A stretch of DNA of 64,000 nt, from contig NZ_QFZZ01000005.1 of the NCBI RefSeq assembly GCF_005233515.1, positions 390,577-454,576 of the forward strand, given 5' to 3'. The notes beneath the pieces are model-generated. The model was given only the letters and a program-made list of their open reading frames with translations. It was not told where the DNA came from and did no database searches. Shown one piece after another: positions 34,776-43,511 of this stretch. How positions within the stretch are numbered: the stretch's first letter is position 1; each line of letters starts with the position of its first letter. The position numbers and the translations under genes are program-made. The DNA comes from Pseudomonas sp. CFBP13508. Its GTDB lineage: Bacteria > Pseudomonadota > Gammaproteobacteria > Pseudomonadales > Pseudomonadaceae.

Positions 34776-35990
34776 TTGCGCGAAATCGTCCTGATAAACA
34801 TCACGGGAGTCGACCGTCCGGGTCTGACGGCGGCCATCACCGGTGTTCTGGCACAAGGTGGTGTGAACATTCTCGACATCGGTCAGGCGGTGATCCACGA
34901 CACCCTGTCGTTCGGCATCCTGGTTGAAATTCCCGATTCCGAACAGGGCAAGTCAGTGCTCAAGGACATCCTGTTCAAGGGCTACGAACTGGATCAGCAA
35001 GTGCGCTTCACCCCGGTATCCGAAGAGGATTACCAGCAATGGGTGGGCAATCAGGGCAAGAAGCGCCACATCGTTACCCTGCTGACGCGAAAAGTCACCG
35101 CCGGCCAATTGCAGGCAGTCAGCGCAATTACCGCCAAATATGGCCTGAACATCGACCATATCGACCGTCTGTCGGGGCGCATGCCGCTGGACACACCGGC
35201 CGACAAGGGCAAGGGCTGCATCGAGTTTTCCGTGCGCGGTGAAGCGGCCGATCCGCAGGCCTTGCGCGCCGAATTCCTCAGCGTTGCCCAGGAATTGAAC
35301 GTCGATATCGCCTTCCAGGAAGATTCGCTGTTCCGTCGCAACCGGCGACTGGCCGTGTTCGACATGGACTCGACGCTGATCGAAGCGGAAGTCATCGATG
35401 AGCTGGCCAAGGCGGCCGGTGTGGGTGATCGTGTTTCGGAAATCACCGAGCGCGCCATGGCCGGCGAACTGGATTTCCGCGCCAGCTTCAAGGAGCGTCT
35501 GGCGCTGCTCAAGGGCCTCGACGTCAGCGTGCTCGACTCGATCGGCGCCTCGCTGCGCCTGACCGAAGGCGCCGAAACCCTGTTCGCCGAACTCAAGCGC
35601 CTCGGCTACAAAACCGCCATCCTGTCCGGCGGCTTCACTTATTTCGCCAAGCAGCTGCAAGCCAGGCTTGGCATCGACTACGTGTTTGCCAACGAGCTGG
35701 AAGTGGTCGACGGCAAGTGCACCGGCGTGGCGATCGAGCCGATTGTCGATGCGCAGCGCAAGGCTGACTTGCTCAAGGAACTGGCGCACAAGGAAGGTCT
35801 GCGTCTGGAGCAGACCATTGCCGTCGGCGATGGCGCCAACGACTTGCCGATGCTGGCGATTGCCGGGCTGGGCGTGGCGTTCCGCGCCAAGCCGCTGGTC
35901 AAGCAGTCGGCGAAGCAGGCGATTTCAACGCTGGGGCTGGATGGCGTGTTGTATCTGCTGGGCTTCCGCGATCGCGACGGGCAGCTCTGA
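34776..35990 (+). CDS. serB: Phosphoserine phosphatase SerB
   Basis: The 404-residue enzyme makes L-serine from phosphoserine, the last step of serine synthesis. Two ACT-like regulatory domains (about residues 1-165) precede a HAD phosphatase with the nucleophile motif FDMDST (Asp196, Asp198), SGGFTYF near 284, and GDGANDLPML near 352. A TTG start at 34776 gives the conserved MREIVLINITG; the frame is open further upstream, but no better start exists. It is divergent from the ytjB-like gene. A REPIN lies right after the stop. Confidence 0.95.
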   Translation: MREIVLINITGVDRPGLTAAITGVLAQGGVNILDIGQAVIHDTLSFGILVEIPDSEQGKSVLKDILFKGYELDQQVRFTPVSEEDYQQWVGNQGKKRHIVTLLTRKVTAGQLQAVSAITAKYGLNIDHIDRLSGRMPLDTPADKGKGCIEFSVRGEAADPQALRAEFLSVAQELNVDIAFQEDSLFRRNRRLAVFDMDSTLIEAEVIDELAKAAGVGDRVSEITERAMAGELDFRASFKERLALLKGLDVSVLDSIGASLRLTEGAETLFAELKRLGYKTAILSGGFTYFAKQLQARLGIDYVFANELEVVDGKCTGVAIEPIVDAQRKADLLKELAHKEGLRLEQTIAVGDGANDLPMLAIAGLGVAFRAKPLVKQSAKQAISTLGLDGVLYLLGFRDRDGQL

Positions 35991-36009
35991 GATCTCCATA
36001 AGCTGATCT

Positions 36010-36084
36010 GGCCTCTTCGCGAGCAGGCTCGCTCCCACATTTGAACTGCATTTGAATGTGGGAGCGAGCCTGCTCGCGAAGGCC
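36010..36084. repeat. REPIN of the GGGAGCGAGCCTGCTCGCGAAGG family
   Basis: Two nearly perfect inverted arms (GGCC...TTCGCGAGCAGGCTCGCTCCCACA and its complement) are joined by about 12 bp. Each arm is itself a short palindrome. It lies between the serB stop and the convergent gene at 36095. Confidence 0.9.
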
Positions 36085-36094
36085 GCGCCTCGGT

Positions 36095-37843
36095 CTAGAG
36101 CGAATTCCACAACGAATCAAAATCCTCTTCGCCCCCGCCATTCTGCGCAGGATCCAGCGAGCGATAGGCGAACTGGTTGAAGCTGTGCGTACTCGCCACC
36201 CGCCGATCCAGCCCGGCGCGGTGTTCTTCGCCCTGGGTGTTGATCAACACCTTGTTGCCTTCCTGAAAGGGCAGGCGCGGCGCAAGTACGGTCGCTGGCA
36301 AATCGATCGCACTGATTTCCGGCAACAGCAAACCGCGCAAATACTGGCTGTGATCATCTTTCGTTCGCACCAGTTGCAAGCCGCACGGCTGCGCGTGTGG
36401 CGCGACCAGTTCAATGCCTATCTGCGTGCCGCTGCCGCGCACCTGGCGGATCCAGCGAATCACCGCAATGCTCCAGCCTTTGCCCTCGCTGTCCTGAATG
36501 CCGAGCATTTCCCCGGCCTGCAATTCGGCCGGCACTTCGCTCGGCCAGGCCAGGCAATAGCCGCCGGGGCTATGGTTGATCACCGGCAAGGCGTAAGTCG
36601 GATAATTCGGCGCGTTCCCTGGGCCTTCTTCTTCGCTCAACTGGTCGTACTGGATTTCCTCGTACGGCAACAGCTCATCGTTATTTTGCGGCGCAGCGTC
36701 GAACGCCTGACTCCAGCTGTCCTTTTCGCCGTTGGCCACCACGCTGCTGAAATTCGCCGCGCGAGCACCGGGATGTTTGAGCAACTCGCTGAAGGTGCGT
36801 TCGCCGCCGAGGTAGAAGTGCAGGGCGCTCATGCCAACGCACACGGTCAGCGTGCCCTGGCCGGCGATGCGCTGAAAGCTGCGTTCCGCAGCCTGGCCCC
36901 AGGTAGCGTGCAGATGTTGCAGGGTGTCGACGCTGAGGCCGGCGGAAACGGGCAGGGGCGTCGAGGTGGACTGGTGCAGCAAGTGCGTTTCGAGCTGTTT
37001 GACCAGCGGTTGCGGATCGAAGCCCAGCAGCCCGTTCTGTTGTTCGCTGCGAAACATCTTGCGGTAGCGCGGGCCGACATCGAGTTCCGGGCTGATGGCG
37101 AACAAACCGTCGTCGGCGCTGCCGGGATGCAGTTTGAGCAGGGCGCTCCACGGCTCGATCACCTCGGCCAGCCGGGCAATCTGGCTTTGACGCAATTGAT
37201 TGCAACGGGCACTGCCCAATAGCAGTGCGGCGATGTAGGTCTGTTCGACGCTCAGTTCGCTGGTCAAAAAGGCCAGATCATCGCGCAGCCGCCGTTGTTG
37301 CAGCTGCAATTGCGCCGCGCTGCGATACAGCTGGTGCAATTCGAACCACACATGCTCGGGTGGAGAACTGTACAACTGCGTCGCACGCACCAGTTGCGCC
37401 TTCAGCGCGTGCGCGGCACGTTGCAAAGCGGTGCTGACCAGTGGCGCGCGATCCTTGCTGTATTTGGGCAGGATGCGCAGAACGATCTGTTTATAGCCGA
37501 TGGCCAGCTGACCTTGCAGCGCCTGGCACAGGTTGCTGACCTTGCGCGAGCGCTCGTCGAGCATGATCGCCTGATGCAGAAAGTGCCGTTCCAGGTGCTG
37601 GCAGACGAAATACACCTCGGGCCGCAGCAACTCCAACAATTGCAGACGATTGTCGCTGGGAGTGAGCAACAGGTTCAGTTCGCCGAGGCCTTGATAGAGC
37701 AGGCGGGCGGTTTCGCCGATGTTGGCCTTGGGCAGGCCGGCGATCCAGCGCTTGAGGTCGCGCGGGCTGGCATCGCAAAACGACAGGCGTGTTTGCGTGG
37801 GAGTCGGAGCGCGCAGCTTGGGAGAGAAGAGGGTCTGGCTCAT
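36095..37843 (-). CDS. Conserved hypothetical protein with possible C-terminal PilZ-like domain (PA4958 type)
   Basis: The predicted 582-residue soluble protein is rich in Leu and Gln over the first 350 residues, with long helical stretches. The C-terminal part (about 420-560) alternates short strands: GYCLAWP, AGEMLGIQD, WSIAVIRWIRQ and GTQIGIELVAP. This resembles PilZ-type c-di-GMP receptor barrels, but a clear RxxxR and D/NxSxxG pair is not obvious, so binding is unproven. Position matches PAO1 PA4958, next to psd; PAO1 fimX, expected between it and serB, is not here. The ATG at 37843 (MSQTLFSPK) was chosen. Confidence 0.65.
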   Translation of the reverse strand: MSQTLFSPKLRAPTPTQTRLSFCDASPRDLKRWIAGLPKANIGETARLLYQGLGELNLLLTPSDNRLQLLELLRPEVYFVCQHLERHFLHQAIMLDERSRKVSNLCQALQGQLAIGYKQIVLRILPKYSKDRAPLVSTALQRAAHALKAQLVRATQLYSSPPEHVWFELHQLYRSAAQLQLQQRRLRDDLAFLTSELSVEQTYIAALLLGSARCNQLRQSQIARLAEVIEPWSALLKLHPGSADDGLFAISPELDVGPRYRKMFRSEQQNGLLGFDPQPLVKQLETHLLHQSTSTPLPVSAGLSVDTLQHLHATWGQAAERSFQRIAGQGTLTVCVGMSALHFYLGGERTFSELLKHPGARAANFSSVVANGEKDSWSQAFDAAPQNNDELLPYEEIQYDQLSEEEGPGNAPNYPTYALPVINHSPGGYCLAWPSEVPAELQAGEMLGIQDSEGKGWSIAVIRWIRQVRGSGTQIGIELVAPHAQPCGLQLVRTKDDHSQYLRGLLLPEISAIDLPATVLAPRLPFQEGNKVLINTQGEEHRAGLDRRVASTHSFNQFAYRSLDPAQNGGGEEDFDSLWNSL

Positions 37844-37875
37844 GACCAAAACCATAGCAGCAAATGCCGCAGTTT

Positions 37876-37901
37876 GCGGAAGCAGCCTCGGCTGCTTCCG
37901 C
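37876..37901 (-). terminator. Perfect 26-bp palindromic hairpin after psd
   Basis: GCGGAAGCAGCC pairs with GGCTGCTTCCGC around a 2-base centre, in the gap between psd and the next minus-strand gene. A run of T is lacking on either side, so it may act as an RNA stabiliser or a Rho-aided terminator. Confidence 0.5.
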
Positions 37902-37909
37902 GAACAGGG

Positions 37910-38770
37910 TCACGCTTTTGGCAGTGCCAGACCTTGGCCCATCTGCACTGGCGAGCCGGCCACCAGTTCTTCGGCCCACTTCACCTGATCCGGACCAAAC
38001 AGCACGATCGCCGTTGAACCGAGCTTGAAGCGCCCCAGTTCCGCGCCTTTTTCCAGATGAATCGGTGCGCGTGCGGCTTCGTCGTAGCGGAAGGTTTTCA
38101 GCTCGCGCTTCGGTGGTGTGACCAGACCGGCCCATACGGTTTCAATCGAAGCGACAATCATCGCGCCAACCAGCACCACGGCCATCGGCCCGCGTTCGGT
38201 GTCGAAAATGCACGCCACGCGCTCGTTGCGGGCGAACAGCTCCGGGACGTTTTCGGCAGTAGTCTGGTTCACCGAGAAAATGCGGCCCGGGATGTAGACC
38301 ATTTCGCGCAGGGTGCCGGCCAGCGGCATGTGCACGCGGTGGTAGTCCTTCGGCGACAGGTAGATCGTGGCGAAATCGCCGCCCATGAACGGCGCTGCGT
38401 TGGCCGCATCACCGCCGAGCAATTCGAGCACGCTGAAACTGTGGCCCTTGGCCTGGAACACGCGACCGTGCTCGATCGGGCCGAGCTGGCTGACCGCACC
38501 GTCGGCCGGGCTGAGGATCGCGCCCGGAGTTTCGTCCAGTGGACGCGCGCCGTCTTTCAACGCACGCGTGAAGAACGCATTGAAGTGCTCGTAAGCGGTC
38601 AGGTCTTCGACCAGTGCTTGCGACATGTCCACTTGATAACGCTTGGCGAACCATTGGGTGAACGCATTCTTGAACCAGCGCACGCGGCATTCGGCGATGC
38701 AGCCGGCCAGGCGCGACAGCAGGTGATGCGGCAGCAGGTACTGGCTGAGGATAAACAGACGCTCTTTCAT
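37910..38770 (-). CDS. psd: Phosphatidylserine decarboxylase Psd
   Basis: The 286-residue proenzyme makes phosphatidylethanolamine at the inner membrane. The self-cleavage site LGST is at residues 250-253; Ser252 becomes the pyruvoyl group. The charge-relay motifs are present: SPADGAVSQLG near residue 86 with Asp, and DYHRVHMP near 142 with catalytic His. Length and ends fit the bacterial family. It is 9 bp downstream of rhdA in the same direction, so the two are likely cotranscribed. Confidence 0.96.
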   Translation of the reverse strand: MKERLFILSQYLLPHHLLSRLAGCIAECRVRWFKNAFTQWFAKRYQVDMSQALVEDLTAYEHFNAFFTRALKDGARPLDETPGAILSPADGAVSQLGPIEHGRVFQAKGHSFSVLELLGGDAANAAPFMGGDFATIYLSPKDYHRVHMPLAGTLREMVYIPGRIFSVNQTTAENVPELFARNERVACIFDTERGPMAVVLVGAMIVASIETVWAGLVTPPKRELKTFRYDEAARAPIHLEKGAELGRFKLGSTAIVLFGPDQVKWAEELVAGSPVQMGQGLALPKA

Positions 38771-38779
38771 TAGTTGTCC

Positions 38780-39604
38780 TTAAAAACCTTGAATCTCGAC
38801 TGGCGTGTCAGGGTGGTTGCCCCATTCGCCCCAGGAACCGGCGTAGCCCTTGACCCGCGGATAACCGAGGGATTTGGCCACCAGATAAGTGAAGCCCGAC
38901 CGGTGATGGGTCTGGCAGTGGGTAATGATTTCCTTGTCCTTGGTGATCCCGAGGTTTTCGAGGATCTGCGGCATGTCACTGCGGATACGCAACTGACGAG
39001 TCTGGTCCATGCCGGCGGTCCATTCGAAATTGACCGCGCCGGGGATGTGGCCGCCCTTGGCGGCGAGGACTTTCTCGCCGGAATATTCCAGCGGCCCACG
39101 CGCGTCCCAGATCGCCAGATCGGCGGCGCCGAGACGGCTTTGCAGGTATTCGCGGGTGGCGGTCGGTTCGTCGTGCAGGGTCAGCGCCACCGGGCCACCG
39201 ACGGCGGGGGGCACCTGGATCGACATCGGCATACCCTCCGCCAGCCAGGCCGGCAGACCACCGTCTATATAGTGGTACTTGTCGTGGCCAATGACATCGA
39301 GCAACCAGATGAAGCGCCCGGCCCAGCCACCGCCCTCATCGTCATACACCACGTAGACCGCGTCTTTGCGATGACCGAGCTCACCAAACAACGCTTCCAG
39401 ATCGGCCTTCGCCGGCATCAGCCCCGGCGCCGGTGGCTGGCCGAGCTGGGTGCGTTTCGGGTCGACAAAACGTGCGCCGGGCAAGTGACCTTCGGCATAC
39501 CGGGCAGGGCTGGTCAGGTCCACCAGGATCAGTTCCGGGGACTCCAGGCGCGGCAGCAGGTCGCTCGGCTCGATGACAAGCGGCAAGCCAGAGAAGTCAG
39601 ACAT
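38780..39604 (-). CDS. rhdA: Thiosulfate sulfurtransferase RhdA (rhodanese)
   Basis: The 274-residue tandem-domain rhodanese has an inactive N-terminal domain and an active C-terminal one. The catalytic loop is CQTHHR with the nucleophile Cys230, the same loop and residue number as the well-studied Azotobacter vinelandii RhdA. It transfers sulfane sulfur from thiosulfate to cyanide or other acceptors in the cytoplasm. The ATG at 39604 (MSDFSGLPL) fits the family. It lies between psd and the HDOD gene, as in PAO1 (PA4956). Confidence 0.93.
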   Translation of the reverse strand: MSDFSGLPLVIEPSDLLPRLESPELILVDLTSPARYAEGHLPGARFVDPKRTQLGQPPAPGLMPAKADLEALFGELGHRKDAVYVVYDDEGGGWAGRFIWLLDVIGHDKYHYIDGGLPAWLAEGMPMSIQVPPAVGGPVALTLHDEPTATREYLQSRLGAADLAIWDARGPLEYSGEKVLAAKGGHIPGAVNFEWTAGMDQTRQLRIRSDMPQILENLGITKDKEIITHCQTHHRSGFTYLVAKSLGYPRVKGYAGSWGEWGNHPDTPVEIQGF

Positions 39605-39646
39605 GTGAGGTCTCCAGAGCACAAAGGGGAGGATTGTAGCGCAGGC

Positions 39647-41185
39647 TCATTGGCCGCGGCTGCTAAAGCTGTGCAGGGCTTTTTCGATGCACTGCGCAGT
39701 TTTGCCGAAGGCTTGCACAGTGATGTCGGCGAACGGCCCGCCACCCTGATCGGCAACGACGATCATGATCACCCGGCCGTTGTTGACCAGCGAACGCAGG
39801 AACAGATTTTCACCGCGAAACAGCGTGCGCAGGCTCGCTGGCAATAAGGCAGAGAATTGCCCGTTGTTCTCCGGTGTGATCCGCACCTGCGCCTGCTGAG
39901 CGAGCAGGCGTTGCAGGACTTTGCTCTGGCTGACGACAAAACTCAGCGCCGCCGCATCCTTCGGCAAACCGGCGGTCTGGTGCACGCGCAGGGTCGAGTG
40001 CGTGCGGTCGGCCATCAGAATCATCACCCGGCGCATGCCGCTGGCCACCAGTGCCTCGCGAGCGGCGACGGTCAGGCTCATGGCATTGGTGAAGCGGCTG
40101 GGCTCGGCGAGCAGTTCGGCGCATTGCCGACGCCACTGGCCCAGATCATCTGCATTCGGCGCTGCTGCCGGGAGCATGCCGGCCGGCAAGCGACGAACGC
40201 CCCAAGGCCAGATCAGCGAAACCGCCGGGTGCCACAGATCGGGCATCGCATGCTGACGCGCGCTGTTCGCTGCTTGCTGGTGCAACTGTTGTTGCACTTC
40301 GTCCATGGAAATCTGCAGATACAGGCTGGTCAGATACTGCCAGCGCTTACTGTGCGGACTGTCCCAGGCCTGTTGCGCCGACAGCGCCAGGCCGTTGGCG
40401 AGCAGCACGGTATTCGCCGGCTGGTTGAGCCAGCGGCGTAGCGTCGGATCATCGTCGAGGCGATTCTGCTGGCGCAGCGGGTGTTCGCTGTCGCGGGCAA
40501 TCCGCAGCACTTTGACCAGTTCGCGTTGTTCGCCGAGCAGCAATTTGTAGCCTTGCTCGACCCAGATCGGCAGATGCCAGGCCTCGACCAGAGCCTCGGC
40601 AATCTTCAGCAAGCGCACGCCGAACAATTGCTTTTCGACCACCCGCGCCGACTCGCCCTTGTGGATCACCCGCAGTTCCCACTCCTCAAGCAACTGCGGA
40701 TAGGTCAGTGCCAATGGCCACAGCGGCGACAAAAACAGCAGACTGCCCCAGTGGATGTCCTGCCACAGTCGCGCCAGACGACTGGCAAAAAAACCGTTGG
40801 CCTGCTGTGTCGCGTGTTGGCTGATCAGCTGCAACTGGCGCAAAGCCTTGGGGATCTGCCGGTGCGGTTCGGCGGGCAGGCGCGCGAGCAGTTCTTCGGT
40901 TCGCGCCAGGCCCAGGCGATTGATCGCCACCTCGAGATTTTCCGCCGGCGCGGCCATGGTGCCGTGGGTATGACGATTCGCCTCACGGATGATGCTCAAG
41001 GCCAGCGCCGGGCTGTCCTGCATCAGATCGGCGATGTCACGCAGCGAGCTGCGGTTGTCGCGGATCGCCCGGCAGACTTTGTCGTGAGCCTCTTGTGGTA
41101 CGGGCAGGCGGACGCTGTCGAGCAGCTTGACCCAGCCGTCGAGGGTGGTCGGTTTTGCGTGTGGGACGTTCGTTTCATTAGCCAT
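39647..41185 (-). CDS. HDOD domain-containing signalling protein
   Basis: The 512-residue protein has an N-terminal HDOD domain (about 15-210), recognised by the VRLPVPQEAHDKVCRAIRDN start and the IREANR and INRLGLARTEELL helices. A C-terminal region (about 370-500) looks like a GAF-type or other ligand domain (VAAREALVASGMRRVMILMAD). HDOD proteins are output or scaffold domains linked to stress, motility and nucleotide-signalling control, generally without phosphodiesterase activity. It is divergent from motA, suggesting a link with flagellar control, which is inference only. It matches PAO1 PA4955. Confidence 0.8.
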   Translation of the reverse strand: MANETNVPHAKPTTLDGWVKLLDSVRLPVPQEAHDKVCRAIRDNRSSLRDIADLMQDSPALALSIIREANRHTHGTMAAPAENLEVAINRLGLARTEELLARLPAEPHRQIPKALRQLQLISQHATQQANGFFASRLARLWQDIHWGSLLFLSPLWPLALTYPQLLEEWELRVIHKGESARVVEKQLFGVRLLKIAEALVEAWHLPIWVEQGYKLLLGEQRELVKVLRIARDSEHPLRQQNRLDDDPTLRRWLNQPANTVLLANGLALSAQQAWDSPHSKRWQYLTSLYLQISMDEVQQQLHQQAANSARQHAMPDLWHPAVSLIWPWGVRRLPAGMLPAAAPNADDLGQWRRQCAELLAEPSRFTNAMSLTVAAREALVASGMRRVMILMADRTHSTLRVHQTAGLPKDAAALSFVVSQSKVLQRLLAQQAQVRITPENNGQFSALLPASLRTLFRGENLFLRSLVNNGRVIMIVVADQGGGPFADITVQAFGKTAQCIEKALHSFSSRGQ

Positions 41186-41234
41186 GTCTGGACGAGATCT
41201 TCACTGACTGTAGACGCGCCCGGCATGGGCTAAA

Positions 41235-41262
41235 TTGGCTTTTCGCCTGAACTGGCTATAGT
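41235..41262 (+). promoter_or_regulatory. motA: Possible sigma-70 promoter for motAB
   Basis: TTGGCT (-35) and TATAGT (-10) are 16 bp apart, giving a start about 80 nt before the motA ATG. The match is moderate. Confidence 0.45.
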
Positions 41263-41351
41263 CTGGCGCAGTTTTGCCGATAAGTAGAAGAAGAGATTTT
41301 TTAACTTCCGAATATGACCTTGAACCCGACTTAAACAAGTACCTTCTACCT

Positions 41352-42203
41352 ATGGCTAAAATTATCGGCATCATCGTCGTATTCGCGAGCGTGCTCGGCG
41401 GATACGTGCTCTCCCACGGCAAGATTGCCGCCCTGATCCAGCCCTTCGAGGTGATGATCATCGGCGGTGCGGCCCTCGGCGCGTTCCTTCAGGCCAACCC
41501 CGGTTACATGACGATGCACGTGCTCAAGAAATCCCTGAGCATGTTCGGTTCGCGCTTCACCCACACCTTCTACCTGGAAGTGCTCGGGCTGATCTACGAG
41601 ATCCTCAACAAGAGCCGCCGCGAAGGCATGATGGCCATCGAAGGCGACATCGAAGATGCCGCCGCGAGCCCGATCTTCGCCAAGTACCCGGCGGTGCTCA
41701 AGGATGAACGCATGACCGCGTTCGTTTGCGATTACCTGCGCATCATGTCCTCCGGCAACATGGCTCCGCACGAACTGGAAGGCCTGTTCGACATGGAACT
41801 GTACAGCCTCAAGGAAGACCTCGAGCACCCATCCCACGCAGTCAACGGCATCGCCGACGGCATGCCCGGTTTCGGTATCGTTGCGGCGGTACTCGGTATC
41901 GTGGTGACCATGGCTTCGTTGGGCGAGGGCGACCAGGCGTCGATCGGTCTGCACGTGGGTGCGGCACTGGTCGGTACCTTCTTCGGTATTCTCGCGGCGT
42001 ACGGTTTCTTTGGTCCGCTGGCACATTCCCTGGCCCACGATGCCAAGGAAGAGCTCAACGTCTACGAAGCCATCAAGGCCTCGCTGGTGGCTTCGGCGTC
42101 CGGCATGCCGCCGTCGCTGGCGGTCGAGTTCGGGCGCAAGGTTCTGTACCCGGCGCACCGTCCAAGCTTCGCCGAGCTGGAACAAGCGGTTCGCGGTCGC
42201 TAA
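41352..42203 (+). CDS. motA: Flagellar motor stator protein MotA
   Basis: The 283-residue inner-membrane protein has four transmembrane helices and a large cytoplasmic loop with the conserved charged residues (around Arg/Glu in FVCDYLRIMSSGNMAPHELEG). With MotB it forms the proton-driven stator that turns the flagellum. The ATG at 41352 begins MAKIIGIIVVF, the family N-terminus, but no clear Shine-Dalgarno sequence is visible before it. motB starts 3 bp after the stop. Pseudomonas has a second stator pair (motCD) elsewhere. Confidence 0.96.
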   Translation: MAKIIGIIVVFASVLGGYVLSHGKIAALIQPFEVMIIGGAALGAFLQANPGYMTMHVLKKSLSMFGSRFTHTFYLEVLGLIYEILNKSRREGMMAIEGDIEDAAASPIFAKYPAVLKDERMTAFVCDYLRIMSSGNMAPHELEGLFDMELYSLKEDLEHPSHAVNGIADGMPGFGIVAAVLGIVVTMASLGEGDQASIGLHVGAALVGTFFGILAAYGFFGPLAHSLAHDAKEELNVYEAIKASLVASASGMPPSLAVEFGRKVLYPAHRPSFAELEQAVRGR

Positions 42204-42206
42204 GTC

Positions 42207-43247
42207 ATGGAAAATAATCAGCCGATCATCGTCAAGCGCGTCAAGCGCATTGCCGCCGGGCACCACGGCGGGGCATGGAAAATCGCCTTCGCCGACTTTG
42301 CCACGGCGATGATGGCGTTCTTCCTGGTGCTGTGGCTGCTGTCCACTGCTACGCCGGAACAGAAGATCGCCATCGCCGGTTATTTCAAGGACCCGGTCGG
42401 CTTCTCCGAAAGCGGCACGCCGTACATCATCGACTTGGGTGGCACGCCGACCCTGGCGCCGGAAAACACCCTCAACCCGGAAGTGAAGTCGCAGCCACAG
42501 CCGGACAAGGTCACGGTCGACACCGATCAGGTTGAAGGCATGGCCGAGCAGGTCGAGAAGGAGCGTCTCGAACTGCTCCTGCAAGAACTGCAGAACAAGG
42601 TCGACGAGAACCCGCAACTGCAGAAGTTCAAGGATCAGATCCTCTTCGAAATTACGCCGAACGGCTTGCGCATCCAGATCATGGACGCCGAGAACCGACC
42701 GATGTTCGACTCAGGTTCCGCACGCCTGAAGCCGTACTTCGAAGACATTCTGCTGGCCATGGCTGACACCATCAAAGCGGTGCCGAACAAGATCAGCATC
42801 AGCGGCCACACCGACGCCAAGCCGTATATCGGCACTGGCGACTACGGCAACTGGGAGCTGTCGGCCAACCGTGCCAACGCCGCGCGTCGCGCATTGGTCG
42901 CCGGCAGCTATCCGGACGCGCAGGTGGCGCGGGTGGTCGGTTATGCCTCGTCGGCGTTGTTCGACCGGGAAAACCCGTTCAACCCGGTTAACCGCCGGAT
43001 CGACATTGTCGTGCTGACCAAAAAAGCCCAGGCGGCGATTGAAGGTGCGCAGGGCCCTGAGGCGGCGAAACCGGCGGATCAGGGGCAGAACGGTGCTGCT
43101 CCGGCAGCCCCGGTTGATCCGGATGCGTTGCCGGCGGACAAGCAGCCAGTGCCGGCTCATGAGTTGCGCGAACGCTTGAATCTCTTTGATGACGCTGCGC
43201 CGAAGCCGGCTGAGCCGGGTGGGGCAGCGCCAGCGCCGAAGCAGTGA
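42207..43247 (+). CDS. motB: Flagellar motor stator protein MotB
   Basis: The 346-residue protein has one N-terminal transmembrane helix with the proton-accepting Asp30 (AFADFATAMMAFF) and a periplasmic OmpA-like peptidoglycan-binding domain (about 160-275; SGHTDAKP and NRRIDIVV motifs). A Pro/Ala-rich tail of about 60 residues follows. It anchors MotA to the wall. A terminator follows the gene, after which PAO1, as I recall, continues directly to rsgA; here an accessory islet intervenes. Confidence 0.96.
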   Translation: MENNQPIIVKRVKRIAAGHHGGAWKIAFADFATAMMAFFLVLWLLSTATPEQKIAIAGYFKDPVGFSESGTPYIIDLGGTPTLAPENTLNPEVKSQPQPDKVTVDTDQVEGMAEQVEKERLELLLQELQNKVDENPQLQKFKDQILFEITPNGLRIQIMDAENRPMFDSGSARLKPYFEDILLAMADTIKAVPNKISISGHTDAKPYIGTGDYGNWELSANRANAARRALVAGSYPDAQVARVVGYASSALFDRENPFNPVNRRIDIVVLTKKAQAAIEGAQGPEAAKPADQGQNGAAPAAPVDPDALPADKQPVPAHELRERLNLFDDAAPKPAEPGGAAPAPKQ

Positions 43248-43256
43248 TTTAAAAAG

Positions 43257-43283
43257 AAACCGACAGTGATGTCGGTTTTTTTT
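43257..43283 (+). terminator. Intrinsic terminator after motB
   Basis: The stem AACCGACA/TGTCGGTT with a 4-base loop is followed by a run of T (8 in total), 9 bp after the motB stop. Confidence 0.9.
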
Positions 43284-43325
43284 GGGCTGATTTTCGGCTT
43301 TGTATTTGGTGCGTTGCCAAGAACA

Positions 43326-43496
43326 ACCCCCTCTCACCCCAGCCCTCTCCCCCAAGGGGGGCGAGGGGGAAAGGGAGCCGATTTGTGTGCTTTTCGAATT
43401 CGAGTTCGACTCGGTATTTCAGGTCGGTGTACTTGGAACATTCACCTCGGTCAGTCCCCTCTCCCTCTGGGAGAGGGTTAGGGTGAGGGGCTTTTC
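43326..43496. repeat. Third copy of the dispersed CCCTCTCCC-bounded repeat
   Basis: Arms CCCCAGCCCTCTCCC and GGGAGAGGGTTAGGGTGAGGGG bound a diverged middle with CAGGTCGGTGTACTTGGAAC. It is related to the elements at 25005-25450 and 32854-33040. It forms the left edge of the accessory caspase-TIR islet. Confidence 0.8.
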
Positions 43497-43511
43497 GAAA
43501 GTGACAAAATT

